From Prado023 sp963700475 (lineage in GTDB: Bacteria > Actinomycetota > Actinomycetes > S36-B12 > CAIYMF01), in assembly GCA_963700475.1 (NCBI GenBank), contig CAVOXR010000009.1, forward strand, positions 558,001 through 622,000: DNA of 64,000 bases, given 5' to 3'. Shown one piece after another: positions 54,203 through 63,810 of this stretch. Position numbers and translations under genes: made by a program. Below the pieces are notes generated by a model, which worked only from the letters and a program-made list of their open reading frames with translations, searched no databases and was not told where the DNA came from. The stretch's first letter is position 1, and every line of letters starts with the position of its first letter.

Positions 54203-56308
54203 GTGAAGGTCGACTATCCGCGGCGCGCCCGGCAGGGGTGGACCAGGTTCATCCCGTCGTGGCGGATGGTCCTGGGCTCGGCGCTGACGGTCGGCCTGGT
54301 GGCCGTGGTCAGCGCGCTGATCGTGTTCGCGGTGACGTGGTCACGACTGGACATCCCGCAGGAGAGCGAGATCGCCACGGCGCAGACCTCGATCGTGTAC
54401 TGGAACGACGCCGAGACCGAGATGGCACGCCTTGGTGACACGAACCGGATCTCGGTGCCGCTGGCCGATGTGCCACTCGACGTCCAGCACGCCGTTCTGG
54501 CTGCGGAGGATCGGACGTTCTACGAGCACGGCGGGTTCGCGGTCAAGGGGTTCCTGCGAGCTGTGTGGGCCAACCTGACCACCGGGGGGTCGCAGGGGGG
54601 GTCCACGATCACCCAGCAGTACACGAAGAACGCGTTCCTGTCCTCGGAGAAGACCTATGCGCGCAAGCTCGACGAGCTGGTCCTCTCGCTGAAGCTGGAG
54701 AACCAGCTGACCAAGGACCAGATCCTCGAGCGGTACCTGAACACGATCTACTTCGGCCGCGGGGCCTACGGCATCCAGACCGCTGCCGAGACGTACTTCG
54801 GCACCCAGGCCAAGGACCTGACCCGGGAACAGGCCGCCGTGCTGGCAGCGATCATCAACGCCCCCGGCCTGTACTCCCCCGATGCCCACCACGACCGCCT
54901 GGAGGCGCGCTACGGCTACGTCCTGGCCGGCATGGTCGAGCAGGGTTGGCTGGCACCGCAGCAGCGGGACGAGGCGCTGGTGAGCTTCCCGGAGGTTCTC
55001 AAGCGTCGGACCGGCCAGACGTTCGCCGGGCCGAACGGGTACCTGCTGGCCGCGGTCAAGCAGGAGGTGTTGGCCAGGGGGTTCACCGAGGACCAGGTGG
55101 ACGCCGGCGGACTGCGAATCGTGAGCACCTTCGACAAGAAGGCGCAGAAGGCAGCCGTGGCCGCAGTGAAGGAGGCCGGCCCCACCACGGGAGCCAAGCG
55201 CCTGCGGATCGGGCTTGCCTCCGTGGTGCCCGGGTCCGGTGAGGTGGTCGCCATGTACGGGGGCGCGGACTACCTGAAGAACCCCCTGAACAACGCCACG
55301 CAGGCGATCGCCCAGGCCGGCTCGACGTTCAAGCCGTTCGCCCTGGCCGCCGCAGTCCAGGCCGGCATCGCCCTGGACTCCCAGTGGCCGGGGAACTCGC
55401 CCCACACGGTCAACGGCTACACGTTCCAGAACTACGCCAACACCTCCTACGGGCCATCGGTGTCCCTGCAGCGGGGCACCGAGAACTCCATCAACTCCGT
55501 CTACGTCGAGGTTGAGAACAGGGTCGGGGTCAGCGCAGTGCGCGACATGGCAGTCCGGGCCGGCATCCCTGAGACCGCCACCGGCTGGGACACCACCGAT
55601 GACCTCACCTTCGTCCTGGGTACCACCTCACCGCACACACTCGACGTGGCCAACGCCTACGCCACCTTCGCCGCCCGCGGCGTACGCGCCACACCGACGA
55701 TGCTGCGCCGGGTCGGCACCGCCGACGGGCGCACCCTCTACACACCGACGACCGCCGGAGAGCAGACCATCGACGAGAACACCGCCGACCTGGTCAACCA
55801 GGCCCTGCAGAGCGTCGTCGCCAATGGCACCGGCCGCCCCGCCCAGGCCCTCGGGCGACCCGTCGCCGGCAAGACCGGGTCCACCGACGAGTACCTCTCA
55901 GCATGGTTCGCCGGATACACCCCGCAACTGGCCACCGCGGTCACCTTCAGCAAGGACGACAAGGCCGGCAACCCGGTCTCGCTGTCCGGGACCGGAGGCA
56001 TGCCCCAGTTCTACGGAAGCGGATACCCCGCCCGCGTGTGGACCGCCTACATGATCGGCGCACTCGACGGCACGCCCGTTCAGCAGTTCACCACCCCGAC
56101 GACCTTCCCCACCGGCCCCGGCCTGCTCCCCGCACCCCAGCCGACACCGATCCAACCCGATCCCGCCGCCCCCGCCCCAGCCCCAGCCCCCACGGAGCCC
56201 ACAGCAACCGCCGCGCCTGCCCAACCCCCTGCGCCCAACCCGCCGCGGAGCGACAAGAAGCCCGGCAAGCCCGTCGGCACGCCGAACGGGAAGGGGCACG
56301 GGCGGTAG
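54203..56308 (+). CDS. Bifunctional penicillin-binding protein (GT51 plus transpeptidase)
   Basis: 701 residues. A short cytoplasmic tail and one helix (about 22-45) precede the glycosyltransferase (EDRTFYEHGGF, GGSTITQQYTKNAF, RYLNTIYFGRGAYGIQ). The transpeptidase has AGSTFKPF with the active Ser near 374, SIN near 429-431 and KTG near 557. A Pro/Ala-rich tail (about 640-701) follows. It polymerises and cross-links peptidoglycan outside the membrane. GTG 54203 gives a normal anchor; the ribosome site is weak. Just downstream of the structured non-coding region. Confidence 0.95.
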   Translation: MKVDYPRRARQGWTRFIPSWRMVLGSALTVGLVAVVSALIVFAVTWSRLDIPQESEIATAQTSIVYWNDAETEMARLGDTNRISVPLADVPLDVQHAVLAAEDRTFYEHGGFAVKGFLRAVWANLTTGGSQGGSTITQQYTKNAFLSSEKTYARKLDELVLSLKLENQLTKDQILERYLNTIYFGRGAYGIQTAAETYFGTQAKDLTREQAAVLAAIINAPGLYSPDAHHDRLEARYGYVLAGMVEQGWLAPQQRDEALVSFPEVLKRRTGQTFAGPNGYLLAAVKQEVLARGFTEDQVDAGGLRIVSTFDKKAQKAAVAAVKEAGPTTGAKRLRIGLASVVPGSGEVVAMYGGADYLKNPLNNATQAIAQAGSTFKPFALAAAVQAGIALDSQWPGNSPHTVNGYTFQNYANTSYGPSVSLQRGTENSINSVYVEVENRVGVSAVRDMAVRAGIPETATGWDTTDDLTFVLGTTSPHTLDVANAYATFAARGVRATPTMLRRVGTADGRTLYTPTTAGEQTIDENTADLVNQALQSVVANGTGRPAQALGRPVAGKTGSTDEYLSAWFAGYTPQLATAVTFSKDDKAGNPVSLSGTGGMPQFYGSGYPARVWTAYMIGALDGTPVQQFTTPTTFPTGPGLLPAPQPTPIQPDPAAPAPAPAPTEPTATAAPAQPPAPNPPRSDKKPGKPVGTPNGKGHGR

Positions 56309-56429
56309 GGCCGCCCCACGACCAACCATAGGTCGCTTGAGTCAGCCCAACCAGCCAGGTCCGGCAGCCCTGTACCGATCTTGAGGGAGAGGATCGACAG
56401 CGGCACCAGCCGAACCTAGGGTGGGCGAC

Positions 56430-56831
56430 ATGCCCACCATCACCACACGCCTGCGGATCATCGCCTGGGACGAGAACCCGGTCGCCGACTTCGACGAGGG
56501 GGGCAAGATCACCCGGGCGACCGTCGAGCTTGAGGACGGTGTCGACGGCCTCGAGCGGGGGCAGTTCGAGTCAGTGATGTATTACCGGCCCGACGGCACG
56601 AGCACCTACGTCAACGTGATGCGCCTGACCGCCACCCTGGACGGGCGATCCGGATCGTTCGTGCTGACCGGCGACGGGACCTACGACGGAACGACAGCCT
56701 CGGGGGTATCCACCATCGTGGCGGGCGCCGCCACCGGCGGGCTCGTCGGACTCACCGGAACCATCAGCAGTGCGTCCACCCAGGCCGACTACCCCTTCAT
56801 GCCCCTGATCCTCGACTACGACCTGACCTGA
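56430..56831 (+). CDS. DUF3224-family protein
   Basis: 133 residues. The strands ITRATVELEDGVDGLERGQF, MRLTATLDGRSGSFVLTGDG and a final LILDYDL are typical of this small beta-barrel family of unknown function. ATG 56430 follows AGGGTGGG; a GTG at 56421 is also in frame. Stand-alone. Confidence 0.8.
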   Translation: MPTITTRLRIIAWDENPVADFDEGGKITRATVELEDGVDGLERGQFESVMYYRPDGTSTYVNVMRLTATLDGRSGSFVLTGDGTYDGTTASGVSTIVAGAATGGLVGLTGTISSASTQADYPFMPLILDYDLT

Positions 56832-56901
56832 GGGCACAACCCGCCGGGTCGGTCGCTTCCGTCGCGCGGCGTTCCCGTCCTCCATGGAGGCTCCGGCACC
56901 G

Positions 56902-58794
56902 TCAGGGCGAACGTGTGAGTTCCCCCTGCGGCAGGGGCACCGACCGGCCACCACGTCGCCGGGATCGGCGCCACATCACGTATCCCGCCGCGAGCACTGC
57001 CGAGGACAGGGCAAGGGCGATCGCCGCGGCTGCGGTGATGGGGGCCATCGGCGCCCCACCGATCTTGGTGCCCGCCGAGGCGCCCACCTGCCATACGAAG
57101 GACACGGTCGCCGTGGGGAGGCCCGGGCGATCCGCCCAGACCCGCAGCGTCACCGGCCCCTCCCGCTCGACGCGCTCGACGGCGACCCACTCGACATCAC
57201 CCCGCGGCTGCGCCTCGAGTGGCGCCTCGCCGTCGATCGCGACCCGCACCTCCACCACCGGCTCGGGGGCGGGTCGGCGGGTGTCGAGAACGTCGATGGT
57301 GACGAAGTTGTTGCCCGGGCGGCCCGGGCCGACGTTGGCGGTGATCACCAGGTCGTCGACGAGCTGGGAGAGCACTCCGACGGTGGGTGGCGGCTGCGGG
57401 GTCGGCGCCCAGACAACCCGGGAAGCAGGGTGGATCGCAGCAACCGAGGACGCCGCCAGCACCACTGTGCCCAGCGCCACCGCCTCCAGTGACACGGCGA
57501 CAGCCGCCAGGGCTCGCCCGCGGCCCCACACCAGGAGGGCCACGGTCGCACCCGCGCACGCCATCGCGATGCCCAGGAGGCCCAGCTTCACCAGCAGCGC
57601 CTGCCCATATGCGGTGTGTCCAAGCGCCCCGACCGAGGGCACGAGCCGTCCGGCGAGCACCAGTCCCGACACCAGGCTCACCGGCACGCAGACCAGCGCG
57701 ATCGGGGTGAAGGTCCAGGCGACGGCCACCGCGCGCCTGCGCTCGCCGTGCCGCAGCGCTGGGACGGCGGCCAGGGCAACCGCCGCCGCCCCGCACGACC
57801 AGAGCATCGTGGTCACCGTGTGCAGCCCGCCGATCAGGGCCCACCGGGAACCGGCGGCGGCTGCATGGCTCGTCGACGTGATCGCGGTCATCGCCACGAC
57901 GAGCAGCGCCATCTGGCCCATGGTCGGGTTCGGGGCGTCGGATCCGGGCGCGCTCGATGCCCTCGAGCTCGGCGTCGGCCAGCGCGACGTCCCGCCGGGC
58001 ACCTCCGGCACAGACGTCCCGACTCCCGGGTGCCGGACGAGCAGCCATGCAGCGAGGCTCGCGGCGACCGCCACAAGCCACCGCAGGGTGAGCTCCCATG
58101 CACCCGTCAGGGTCCCGAATCCCGTGAGGGCGGCGATCCGGCCGAGGAACAGCAGCGCCAGCAGCGAGGTGAACAGCGCCCCGGCTCCCGCCATGGCCCC
58201 CCGGGCGCGGGGCAGCACCGGTCGGCGATCGGCATCGTCGGGGTGCCCGGCCGCGAGTCGTCGGCTGATGACCAGCGCGGCCAGTGCCGTCCCGAGTGCG
58301 AGCAGAGCGAGCCAGCGCAGCACAGCCTCGGCCACGCTCCCGCCTAGGTCCCACGCCGACACCCCGCTGGTCGCACCCGGTCCCACCTCCAACCCGACCC
58401 CGAACACCAGCGAGCCGTCCGTGGGGTGCAGGTCGTCGGCCGAGATCGATCGCCAGCGCAGCTGGTAGCGGTCACGCCCCAACCCGCTGAGCGGAATCAG
58501 CACGACGGTCGCGCGGGCCGCCCCATTCTCGCTGGCGGGTGACCCCGTCGAGACCCGACGGCCGGTCCCGTCGAAGAGCTCGACGACCGTCGCGGCGACC
58601 TGCACGTCCTCGCTGAACTCCATGCGGACCTGCTGTGGAGCGACCTCGAGGCTCTCGCCGTCAGCAGGCGAGATCGCCACGAGCAGTGCGTGCGCCTGGG
58701 CCGCGGTGGGCGCCGCGAACAGGACGCCCGCCACGACCGCCAGCACGCTGAGCACCCCGAGCCAGCGCCTCAGTGACCGCCCCCTCGTCGCCAT
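56902..58794 (-). CDS. CopC-CopD fusion (copper resistance/import protein)
   Basis: 630 residues. A signal peptide ends at AQAHA, so the mature protein starts HALLVAISPADGE: the N-terminal His of CopC is the copper ligand. The CopC domain (about 35-130) includes DDLHPTDGSLVFGV. Eight or so helices of CopD follow (about 150-460), with conserved HTVTTMLWSCGA, then an extracellular beta domain (about 480-590), a last helix and a basic tail. It handles periplasm-like or external copper and passes it inward. ATG 58794. It lies 10 nt after the preceding small gene, as the last gene of a leftward copper operon. Confidence 0.9.
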   Translation of the reverse strand: MATRGRSLRRWLGVLSVLAVVAGVLFAAPTAAQAHALLVAISPADGESLEVAPQQVRMEFSEDVQVAATVVELFDGTGRRVSTGSPASENGAARATVVLIPLSGLGRDRYQLRWRSISADDLHPTDGSLVFGVGLEVGPGATSGVSAWDLGGSVAEAVLRWLALLALGTALAALVISRRLAAGHPDDADRRPVLPRARGAMAGAGALFTSLLALLFLGRIAALTGFGTLTGAWELTLRWLVAVAASLAAWLLVRHPGVGTSVPEVPGGTSRWPTPSSRASSAPGSDAPNPTMGQMALLVVAMTAITSTSHAAAAGSRWALIGGLHTVTTMLWSCGAAAVALAAVPALRHGERRRAVAVAWTFTPIALVCVPVSLVSGLVLAGRLVPSVGALGHTAYGQALLVKLGLLGIAMACAGATVALLVWGRGRALAAVAVSLEAVALGTVVLAASSVAAIHPASRVVWAPTPQPPPTVGVLSQLVDDLVITANVGPGRPGNNFVTIDVLDTRRPAPEPVVEVRVAIDGEAPLEAQPRGDVEWVAVERVEREGPVTLRVWADRPGLPTATVSFVWQVGASAGTKIGGAPMAPITAAAAIALALSSAVLAAGYVMWRRSRRRGGRSVPLPQGELTRSP

Positions 58795-58804
58795 GCGGGA
58801 CCGC

Positions 58805-59287
58805 TCACTCCACCGGGACGCCGCGTAGGGCCGTCCCGGCGATCTCGAGATCGATCTTGTCGCCGCGGTGCAGGGTGCCGCCCTTGTTGAGGTAGATGAG
58901 GTAGTAGGTCTGGCCGGCCCGCAGGTCGTGACCCTCGCGCATGGCAGCGACCCGGTCGAGCTTGTCACTGGTGCGCTCGCTGGCGATCACCGGCGGCTTC
59001 TCGGTGTTGCCCGTCCACTGGGTGGCCAGCGACGGCTTGAGCACGATGTAGCGCACGTCGATCAGGCCGCCGTCGGCCGCCAGGGACACGCGCGTGACGC
59101 GGATGCCGGACTTGGACTCCACCTGCGTGTCCGTGGGCATGGTGGGCCGCCGGTCGGAGGCGCTGGCCGAGTTGACCACGGCCGCGCCCCCCGCGGCCAC
59201 CACCAGGGCAGCCGCAGCCAGCCCGACAGCACCGCGCCGGCCCAGGCGCCTCGTGCGAGGCTTCACCGTTGCGTCTGTGGTTTCCAT
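58805..59287 (-). CDS. Small exported or membrane-anchored protein of the copper operon
   Basis: 160 residues. A basic tail and one helix (GAVGLAAAALVVAAGGAAVV, about 20-39) form a signal or anchor. The outer domain has RVTRVSLAADGGLIDVRYIV and GQTYYLIYLNKGGTLHRGDK, a beta-rich pattern without Cys and with few His. No family recognised. ATG 59287 follows GAGGAGG; the ATG at 59302 would overlap that site. Eleven bases after the large cupredoxin gene and ten before copC-copD, so co-transcribed. A metal-related role is inferred from the operon only. Confidence 0.75.
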   Translation of the reverse strand: METTDATVKPRTRRLGRRGAVGLAAAALVVAAGGAAVVNSASASDRRPTMPTDTQVESKSGIRVTRVSLAADGGLIDVRYIVLKPSLATQWTGNTEKPPVIASERTSDKLDRVAAMREGHDLRAGQTYYLIYLNKGGTLHRGDKIDLEIAGTALRGVPVE

Positions 59288-59298
59288 CGTGGTCCTCC

Positions 59299-62200
59299 TC
59301 ATGGGAGCAGGTAGAAGGCGGAGTCGAAGGCGTCGAGGTGCAGGTTGCCGCCAGCGAACGAACCGTTGGCCAGGGAGATACCGAACTGGCTGCTCGTCAC
59401 GGCTCTGCCACTGGTGTTCAGCGAGACATTGCCGGTCGTCGTGGTGTTGGCGGTGAGCCGCACGTTCGCCGTGCCCGAGGCTGTCCAATCCAGTCGGATG
59501 GTGTTGGTCGCGGTCGAGCCCGCCTGGAGGTTGACCGGTCCCAACGTCGTGGTGCCTCCGCTGCGACTGATGATCGCCCGGACACGGGCGGTCCCCGTCG
59601 TGGACTTCTGGTACTCGATCCGGAAGACCTCGGTCGCGCCGTTCATCGCACGCTCGACGGTGACCCAGCGGTTGTTGTTGTTGCCGGTGGCGAACGTGTC
59701 CGGCCGCAGCTGGAAGCGCACGTGGTAGGTCGGGACCGCCGTCGTGGTGGGCGTGGTCACGAAGGCACGCGTGTTCGGCCCGCCGCTGGTCACCGCGACC
59801 AGCAGGCCGCGAGAACCAGTCAGCGCCGCGGCTGTCGAGCTGCTCGCCGTGCCGCCGCTGGCGTTCGTCGGGGAGCCGGCCGCCCACGGCCCGGGCAGGG
59901 TCGTGGCCTCGAACCCGTCGGAGAACAGCATCGTGGTGGTGAGCGGAACGCTCACGGCTGTACTCCACTTTCCGGTGGAGGCCTTTGCTCGGACGTACAC
60001 CGTGTGCGCACCCACATTGACGTTGGCGGCGATCGCAGCCGTGGGGATCGTCGCCGTGAAGGCCGTCGACAGCGCGTTAGGGGTCGTGATCGTCGCGGCA
60101 CCACCGGAACCCAGCCCGGGGTCGGTGTCGACGAAGTACTCCACCGCGACGATCGTCGCGCCGGGGGTCGCTGTGGCGGTCCCGGCCAGCGCGGTGGTGA
60201 AGTCCGTGCTGGGCGGGGTGAGGGACACCCCGCTGACAGTCACGCCACGCTGGATCACCAGTGTGCCGGACACGGGATCTCCCCAGTTGCCGGCCTTGTC
60301 CTTGGCCCGCACCCAGACCGGGTTGTTGCCCTCGGGAAGCGAGTTGATCTGGCTCAAGGGCACGGTGGCGACCAACGTGGCCGGCGTCGTGCTCGTGCTC
60401 AGGACCATCGGGAACCCGGTACCGGGCGACCCCGCTGTGGTCAGGAACCCCTCACCCGAGGCCACGCCGGAGGCCGGTGCGGACGCCGTCGATGGATCGG
60501 AGAAGGTCGCCCGGACCTCGATCGAGGTCGCGTCGTAGCCGATTCCCTGGGTGCCGTCGTTGGGTGACGGGCTGACCGTGACGGTCCCGATGGTGGGTGC
60601 AGTCCGGTCGACCAGGAAGGACGCCGCCGGTGTCGGACCGGCTGGTCCGACGTTGCCCTGGTCATCCTTCGCGGTCGCGGTCAGCGTGTGGTTCCCCTCT
60701 GCCAGACCCGTCATGGTGGCCGCCGGCACCGAGCCGGACAACGACACGGTCGCCGCGCCGCCGCTTGGCGAGATCGCGAGGGTGTCGGTCCCGCTGCCGT
60801 CGAGCGCCCAGGTCGCCGAGGACACCTTCCCGCCCCCGACGTCGGTTGCCGAACCGGTGAAGTCGAGCGCGCCCGAGCCGTTGACGGCAGTCGCCTTGGG
60901 CGTCAGCCCGCTGACGGTGGGGCCGGACTTGTCGACCGCGAAGGACACGGAGGCCAGCGGGCCCCACCCGCTTGCATCGCGGCCGCGCACCATCAACTGG
61001 TGGCTGCCTGTTGCAAGTGCCGAGACGTCCACGGAGACGTTCGACAGGGAGACCGAGGCCGCAGGGCTGGAGACGGTGACGGGGTTCCCGGAACCGGGCG
61101 CGACTGACGTGTTGTCCAGGATGTACTCCGCGCCCGTGACCTGAACGTCGTCGGTGACGGTCGCGCTGAACGACACGGTGGTGGGAGTGGTACCCACTCG
61201 CGTGGGGGTCACGACCAGGTTGGTGACCGTCGGCGCAGCCGCCGGGTCGGGAGCGGTCCCGCTGGCCTGCAGGAAGGTCAACTGGCCGCCGAGCCCGACG
61301 ATGTTGCCGCTGGCCGCGCTCGAGGCCTGGCCGTCGTTGTCGAGCCGGAACGACGGGTCGAGGACGGCGTACTTCAGCCCCGGACCGGACGGCACTGTGA
61401 CCAGTGCGTCGAGGGTGTCGCCTGCGCTGACGTTCTCGGCGGCGACCGTGTACGGGTGGCTCAACGGCCGGGCCGCGACGCCGACGACAGTCTCGGTGCT
61501 GCCCAGGACGCCGATCGCGTGCTGCACGATGCCGGCGTTCACGACCCGGAGCAACGTCGTCCCGCCTGCACCGACGGGGATCGGCTGCGTGTTCGGGTAC
61601 GCCAGCCCGTTGAAGAGGTGGTACCTGGGGCTGAAGTTGCGCATGTCGAACGTGCTCGGGTTCGCGTTCAGGGCGGGATCGACGTCGGACATGACCAGCA
61701 CGCCCTCGTCGGTGTACGCGGTCGCGGAGGTTCCGTAGACCGTGCCGGCTGTGCCGGTGCCGCTGGGCAGCACGACCAGCGCGCCCACCAGCCCCATGGC
61801 GACCTGGCGGGTCCCGTCCACGGTGCCGCCGGCCTCGTAGAGGAAGGTTCCGGGTCGGGACGCGCTGAACGAGTAGGTCGCGTCGGACCCGCTGGCGACC
61901 CCAGCGAGGTCGTCATCGAACTGGTCGACCTGGGGCAGAGACAGGGAGATGCTCTCACCGTCGATCCGGTTGTGGAGGACCATCTGCACCGTCTGCCCCG
62001 CCGTGACCACCAGAGTGGGTCCCACGGGGGCGGTCACGGCGTCGCCCTCAAGGCTGACGAAGGTCCAGACGGTGGACGCTGACGAGGCCCCCGGCAGCGT
62101 CACGCTGCCCGACTTGGCCCACAGCTCGCAGGAGACATCCACACCGGAGGGGAGGCCGGACGTGGTGCACCCCGTGCTGGCGGCCAGCACGTCGGCGCGG

Positions 62201-62412
62201 ATGCCGGATGCGGTCGGCGCGTGGGCGGCGACGCGCACCGCGCTGGCGACAGCGCTCGAGGATTCGGCGGAGGCGGCGTGGGCCCCCGCAGTCGGCGCCG
62301 TCGCCTGTGCGGCGGGTGCCACGAGCGCGGCGGCGGCGATCGTCGCCGCCCCGGTGGTGGTCACGAGTGCGCGGAGCAGGGTGGTCCTGCCGTGCGTGTT
62401 GGATTGGGACAT
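59299..62412 (-). CDS. Large secreted cupredoxin-fold protein with Ig-like repeats, copper ligands missing
   Basis: 1037 residues. A signal peptide (about 1-40, ATIAAAALVAPAAQA) precedes two cupredoxin domains (about 90-230 and 240-390) related to the next gene upstream. However, the copper motifs are gone: GTFLYEAGG stands where oxidases have GTYWYHSH, and no HxHG is seen. Three to four Ig-like domains follow (about 405-815, with SGPTVSGLTPKATAVNGSG and TAPTIGTVTVSPSPNDGTQG), then a C-terminal beta-sandwich (about 820-1037). Probably a structural or adhesive surface protein. ATG 62412 follows GGCAGGACG; a longer frame to 62499 is unsupported. Confidence 0.8.
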   Translation of the reverse strand: MSQSNTHGRTTLLRALVTTTGAATIAAAALVAPAAQATAPTAGAHAASAESSSAVASAVRVAAHAPTASGIRADVLAASTGCTTSGLPSGVDVSCELWAKSGSVTLPGASSASTVWTFVSLEGDAVTAPVGPTLVVTAGQTVQMVLHNRIDGESISLSLPQVDQFDDDLAGVASGSDATYSFSASRPGTFLYEAGGTVDGTRQVAMGLVGALVVLPSGTGTAGTVYGTSATAYTDEGVLVMSDVDPALNANPSTFDMRNFSPRYHLFNGLAYPNTQPIPVGAGGTTLLRVVNAGIVQHAIGVLGSTETVVGVAARPLSHPYTVAAENVSAGDTLDALVTVPSGPGLKYAVLDPSFRLDNDGQASSAASGNIVGLGGQLTFLQASGTAPDPAAAPTVTNLVVTPTRVGTTPTTVSFSATVTDDVQVTGAEYILDNTSVAPGSGNPVTVSSPAASVSLSNVSVDVSALATGSHQLMVRGRDASGWGPLASVSFAVDKSGPTVSGLTPKATAVNGSGALDFTGSATDVGGGKVSSATWALDGSGTDTLAISPSGGAATVSLSGSVPAATMTGLAEGNHTLTATAKDDQGNVGPAGPTPAASFLVDRTAPTIGTVTVSPSPNDGTQGIGYDATSIEVRATFSDPSTASAPASGVASGEGFLTTAGSPGTGFPMVLSTSTTPATLVATVPLSQINSLPEGNNPVWVRAKDKAGNWGDPVSGTLVIQRGVTVSGVSLTPPSTDFTTALAGTATATPGATIVAVEYFVDTDPGLGSGGAATITTPNALSTAFTATIPTAAIAANVNVGAHTVYVRAKASTGKWSTAVSVPLTTTMLFSDGFEATTLPGPWAAGSPTNASGGTASSSTAAALTGSRGLLVAVTSGGPNTRAFVTTPTTTAVPTYHVRFQLRPDTFATGNNNNRWVTVERAMNGATEVFRIEYQKSTTGTARVRAIISRSGGTTTLGPVNLQAGSTATNTIRLDWTASGTANVRLTANTTTTGNVSLNTSGRAVTSSQFGISLANGSFAGGNLHLDAFDSAFYLLP

Positions 62413-62477
62413 CGTCCTGCCGCCCTTCCGCTTCCAGGTCTGCGGGTACCGGTGTGATGGCTGGGCTCCGGCGCCGG

Positions 62478-63794
62478 TCATGGCGTCGCTCCCGGGCATC
62501 CGGCAGGCGGGTCGATGCGGATCAGCGTCATCATCCCGCCGAACGTCGCGCCGTAGTTGGTCGCCTGCTGCAGTGCGTGGCTGTGGGCCACGTGGTAGTA
62601 CTCACCGCACTCGTTGTTCGACGTGACCCCGGGCGGCAGGTCGCCGGTGTGCCCCAGGTAGGGGCTCTCGCTGAACCACGTGTCCGGGCTGATCAGTTGG
62701 TCCTGCAGCGGCGGCAGGTCCACGGGGATCTCGCTGGTGCTGGGGTCCCAGTGCTCCACGTCGCTCCACGTCAGCAGCGTGTCCATGGTCTGGCCCGGCC
62801 CGACGTCGACCAGGAACTTGTTGAAGCTCGCGTCCGATCCGGGGGTGCTCGACAGCAGCGAACCTCCGTCCCTGGCGATGACCGTCTGGCTGTTGCCGTG
62901 TGGATGGAACGGGTACGTGCCGAACCCGACGTTGATGTACCGGATCAGCGCAGGCCTGGGGTTGCTGCTCGCGTCGTAGGGCTTGATGTGGACCATGGCC
63001 CCGTACGGCTGGGCCGGCAGCCACGCCACGTTGTTCGGCGCGATCGTGTCTGGCATCGAACGTCCGTTGACGAGGAAGTACCGGGCGCTGTAGGCCCCGA
63101 GGTTCACGGCCTTCTTCCGCTCGACTGCCTGGTGGATGGCCGGGTCGATCTCGGAGAGCAGGTGCAGGTACTCGTGGGCCGGGTCGAAGGTGGACCCATC
63201 CTCGGCGTAGGCCCGGTTGAGGACCATGCCGCCGCTGCCGTCGTTGGGTCGCACGATGAGGGCGCCGTAGAGCCCCATCTGGACCTGCTTGGCCACGTCG
63301 GTGCCGGAGGTGTAGAGGAAGGTGCCGGCATGCGCGGCCGTGAACGAGTAGGTGACCGTGCCGCCGTTCGCGGCCGCCGGCTTGGCCAGGGACGTGACCA
63401 CGCCACCTGAGGTCACCGGCTGGTCCGGCGCCCCGTCAGCCATGACGCCCGACTGCCCGGGGAACGAGATCGAGACCGGCTCCCGCAGGGTGTTCTTCAG
63501 GCTGATTGTCACCTGGGCGCCCTGCGGGACGCACAGCGTCGGGCCGGGCAGCTGGAACGATCCGCTGGGCCCGGCGTAGCCCCACATGTAGATGCTGTTG
63601 CCGTCCGGGGTCAGGATGTACCCGCTTGTGGCAGTCAGGTTGAAGGAGTTGTTCGAGTTCGACTCGCAGGCCAGTCCCTCGGTCGCGGCGGCCTGCGCGC
63701 GGGTGTCGGCGTGGAACGACGTGAGCAGTAGGCACGCGACGGCGACGGCCAGTGCGACGATACGCCCGCTGGTGGTCTTCAGGATCGTGGTCAT
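62478..63794 (-). CDS. Secreted multicopper-oxidase-like protein with partial copper sites
   Basis: 438 residues. A signal peptide (LALAVAVACLLLTSFHADTRAQA-like core, about 12-35) leads to cupredoxin domains. GTFLYTSGTD occupies the place of GTYWYHSH, so the first two oxidase motifs lack His. The later ones persist in modified form: YPFHPHGN (about 295-302) and YHVAHSHALQQATNYG, then GGMM (about 395-418). A complete trinuclear centre is unlikely; a mononuclear copper or other metal site is possible. ATG 63794 follows GGGCAGG. First complete gene of the leftward copper operon; 65 nt before the large cupredoxin gene. Confidence 0.85.
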   Translation of the reverse strand: MTTILKTTSGRIVALAVAVACLLLTSFHADTRAQAAATEGLACESNSNNSFNLTATSGYILTPDGNSIYMWGYAGPSGSFQLPGPTLCVPQGAQVTISLKNTLREPVSISFPGQSGVMADGAPDQPVTSGGVVTSLAKPAAANGGTVTYSFTAAHAGTFLYTSGTDVAKQVQMGLYGALIVRPNDGSGGMVLNRAYAEDGSTFDPAHEYLHLLSEIDPAIHQAVERKKAVNLGAYSARYFLVNGRSMPDTIAPNNVAWLPAQPYGAMVHIKPYDASSNPRPALIRYINVGFGTYPFHPHGNSQTVIARDGGSLLSSTPGSDASFNKFLVDVGPGQTMDTLLTWSDVEHWDPSTSEIPVDLPPLQDQLISPDTWFSESPYLGHTGDLPPGVTSNNECGEYYHVAHSHALQQATNYGATFGGMMTLIRIDPPAGCPGATP

Positions 63795-63810
63795 GGTGTC
63801 CTGCCCTGGC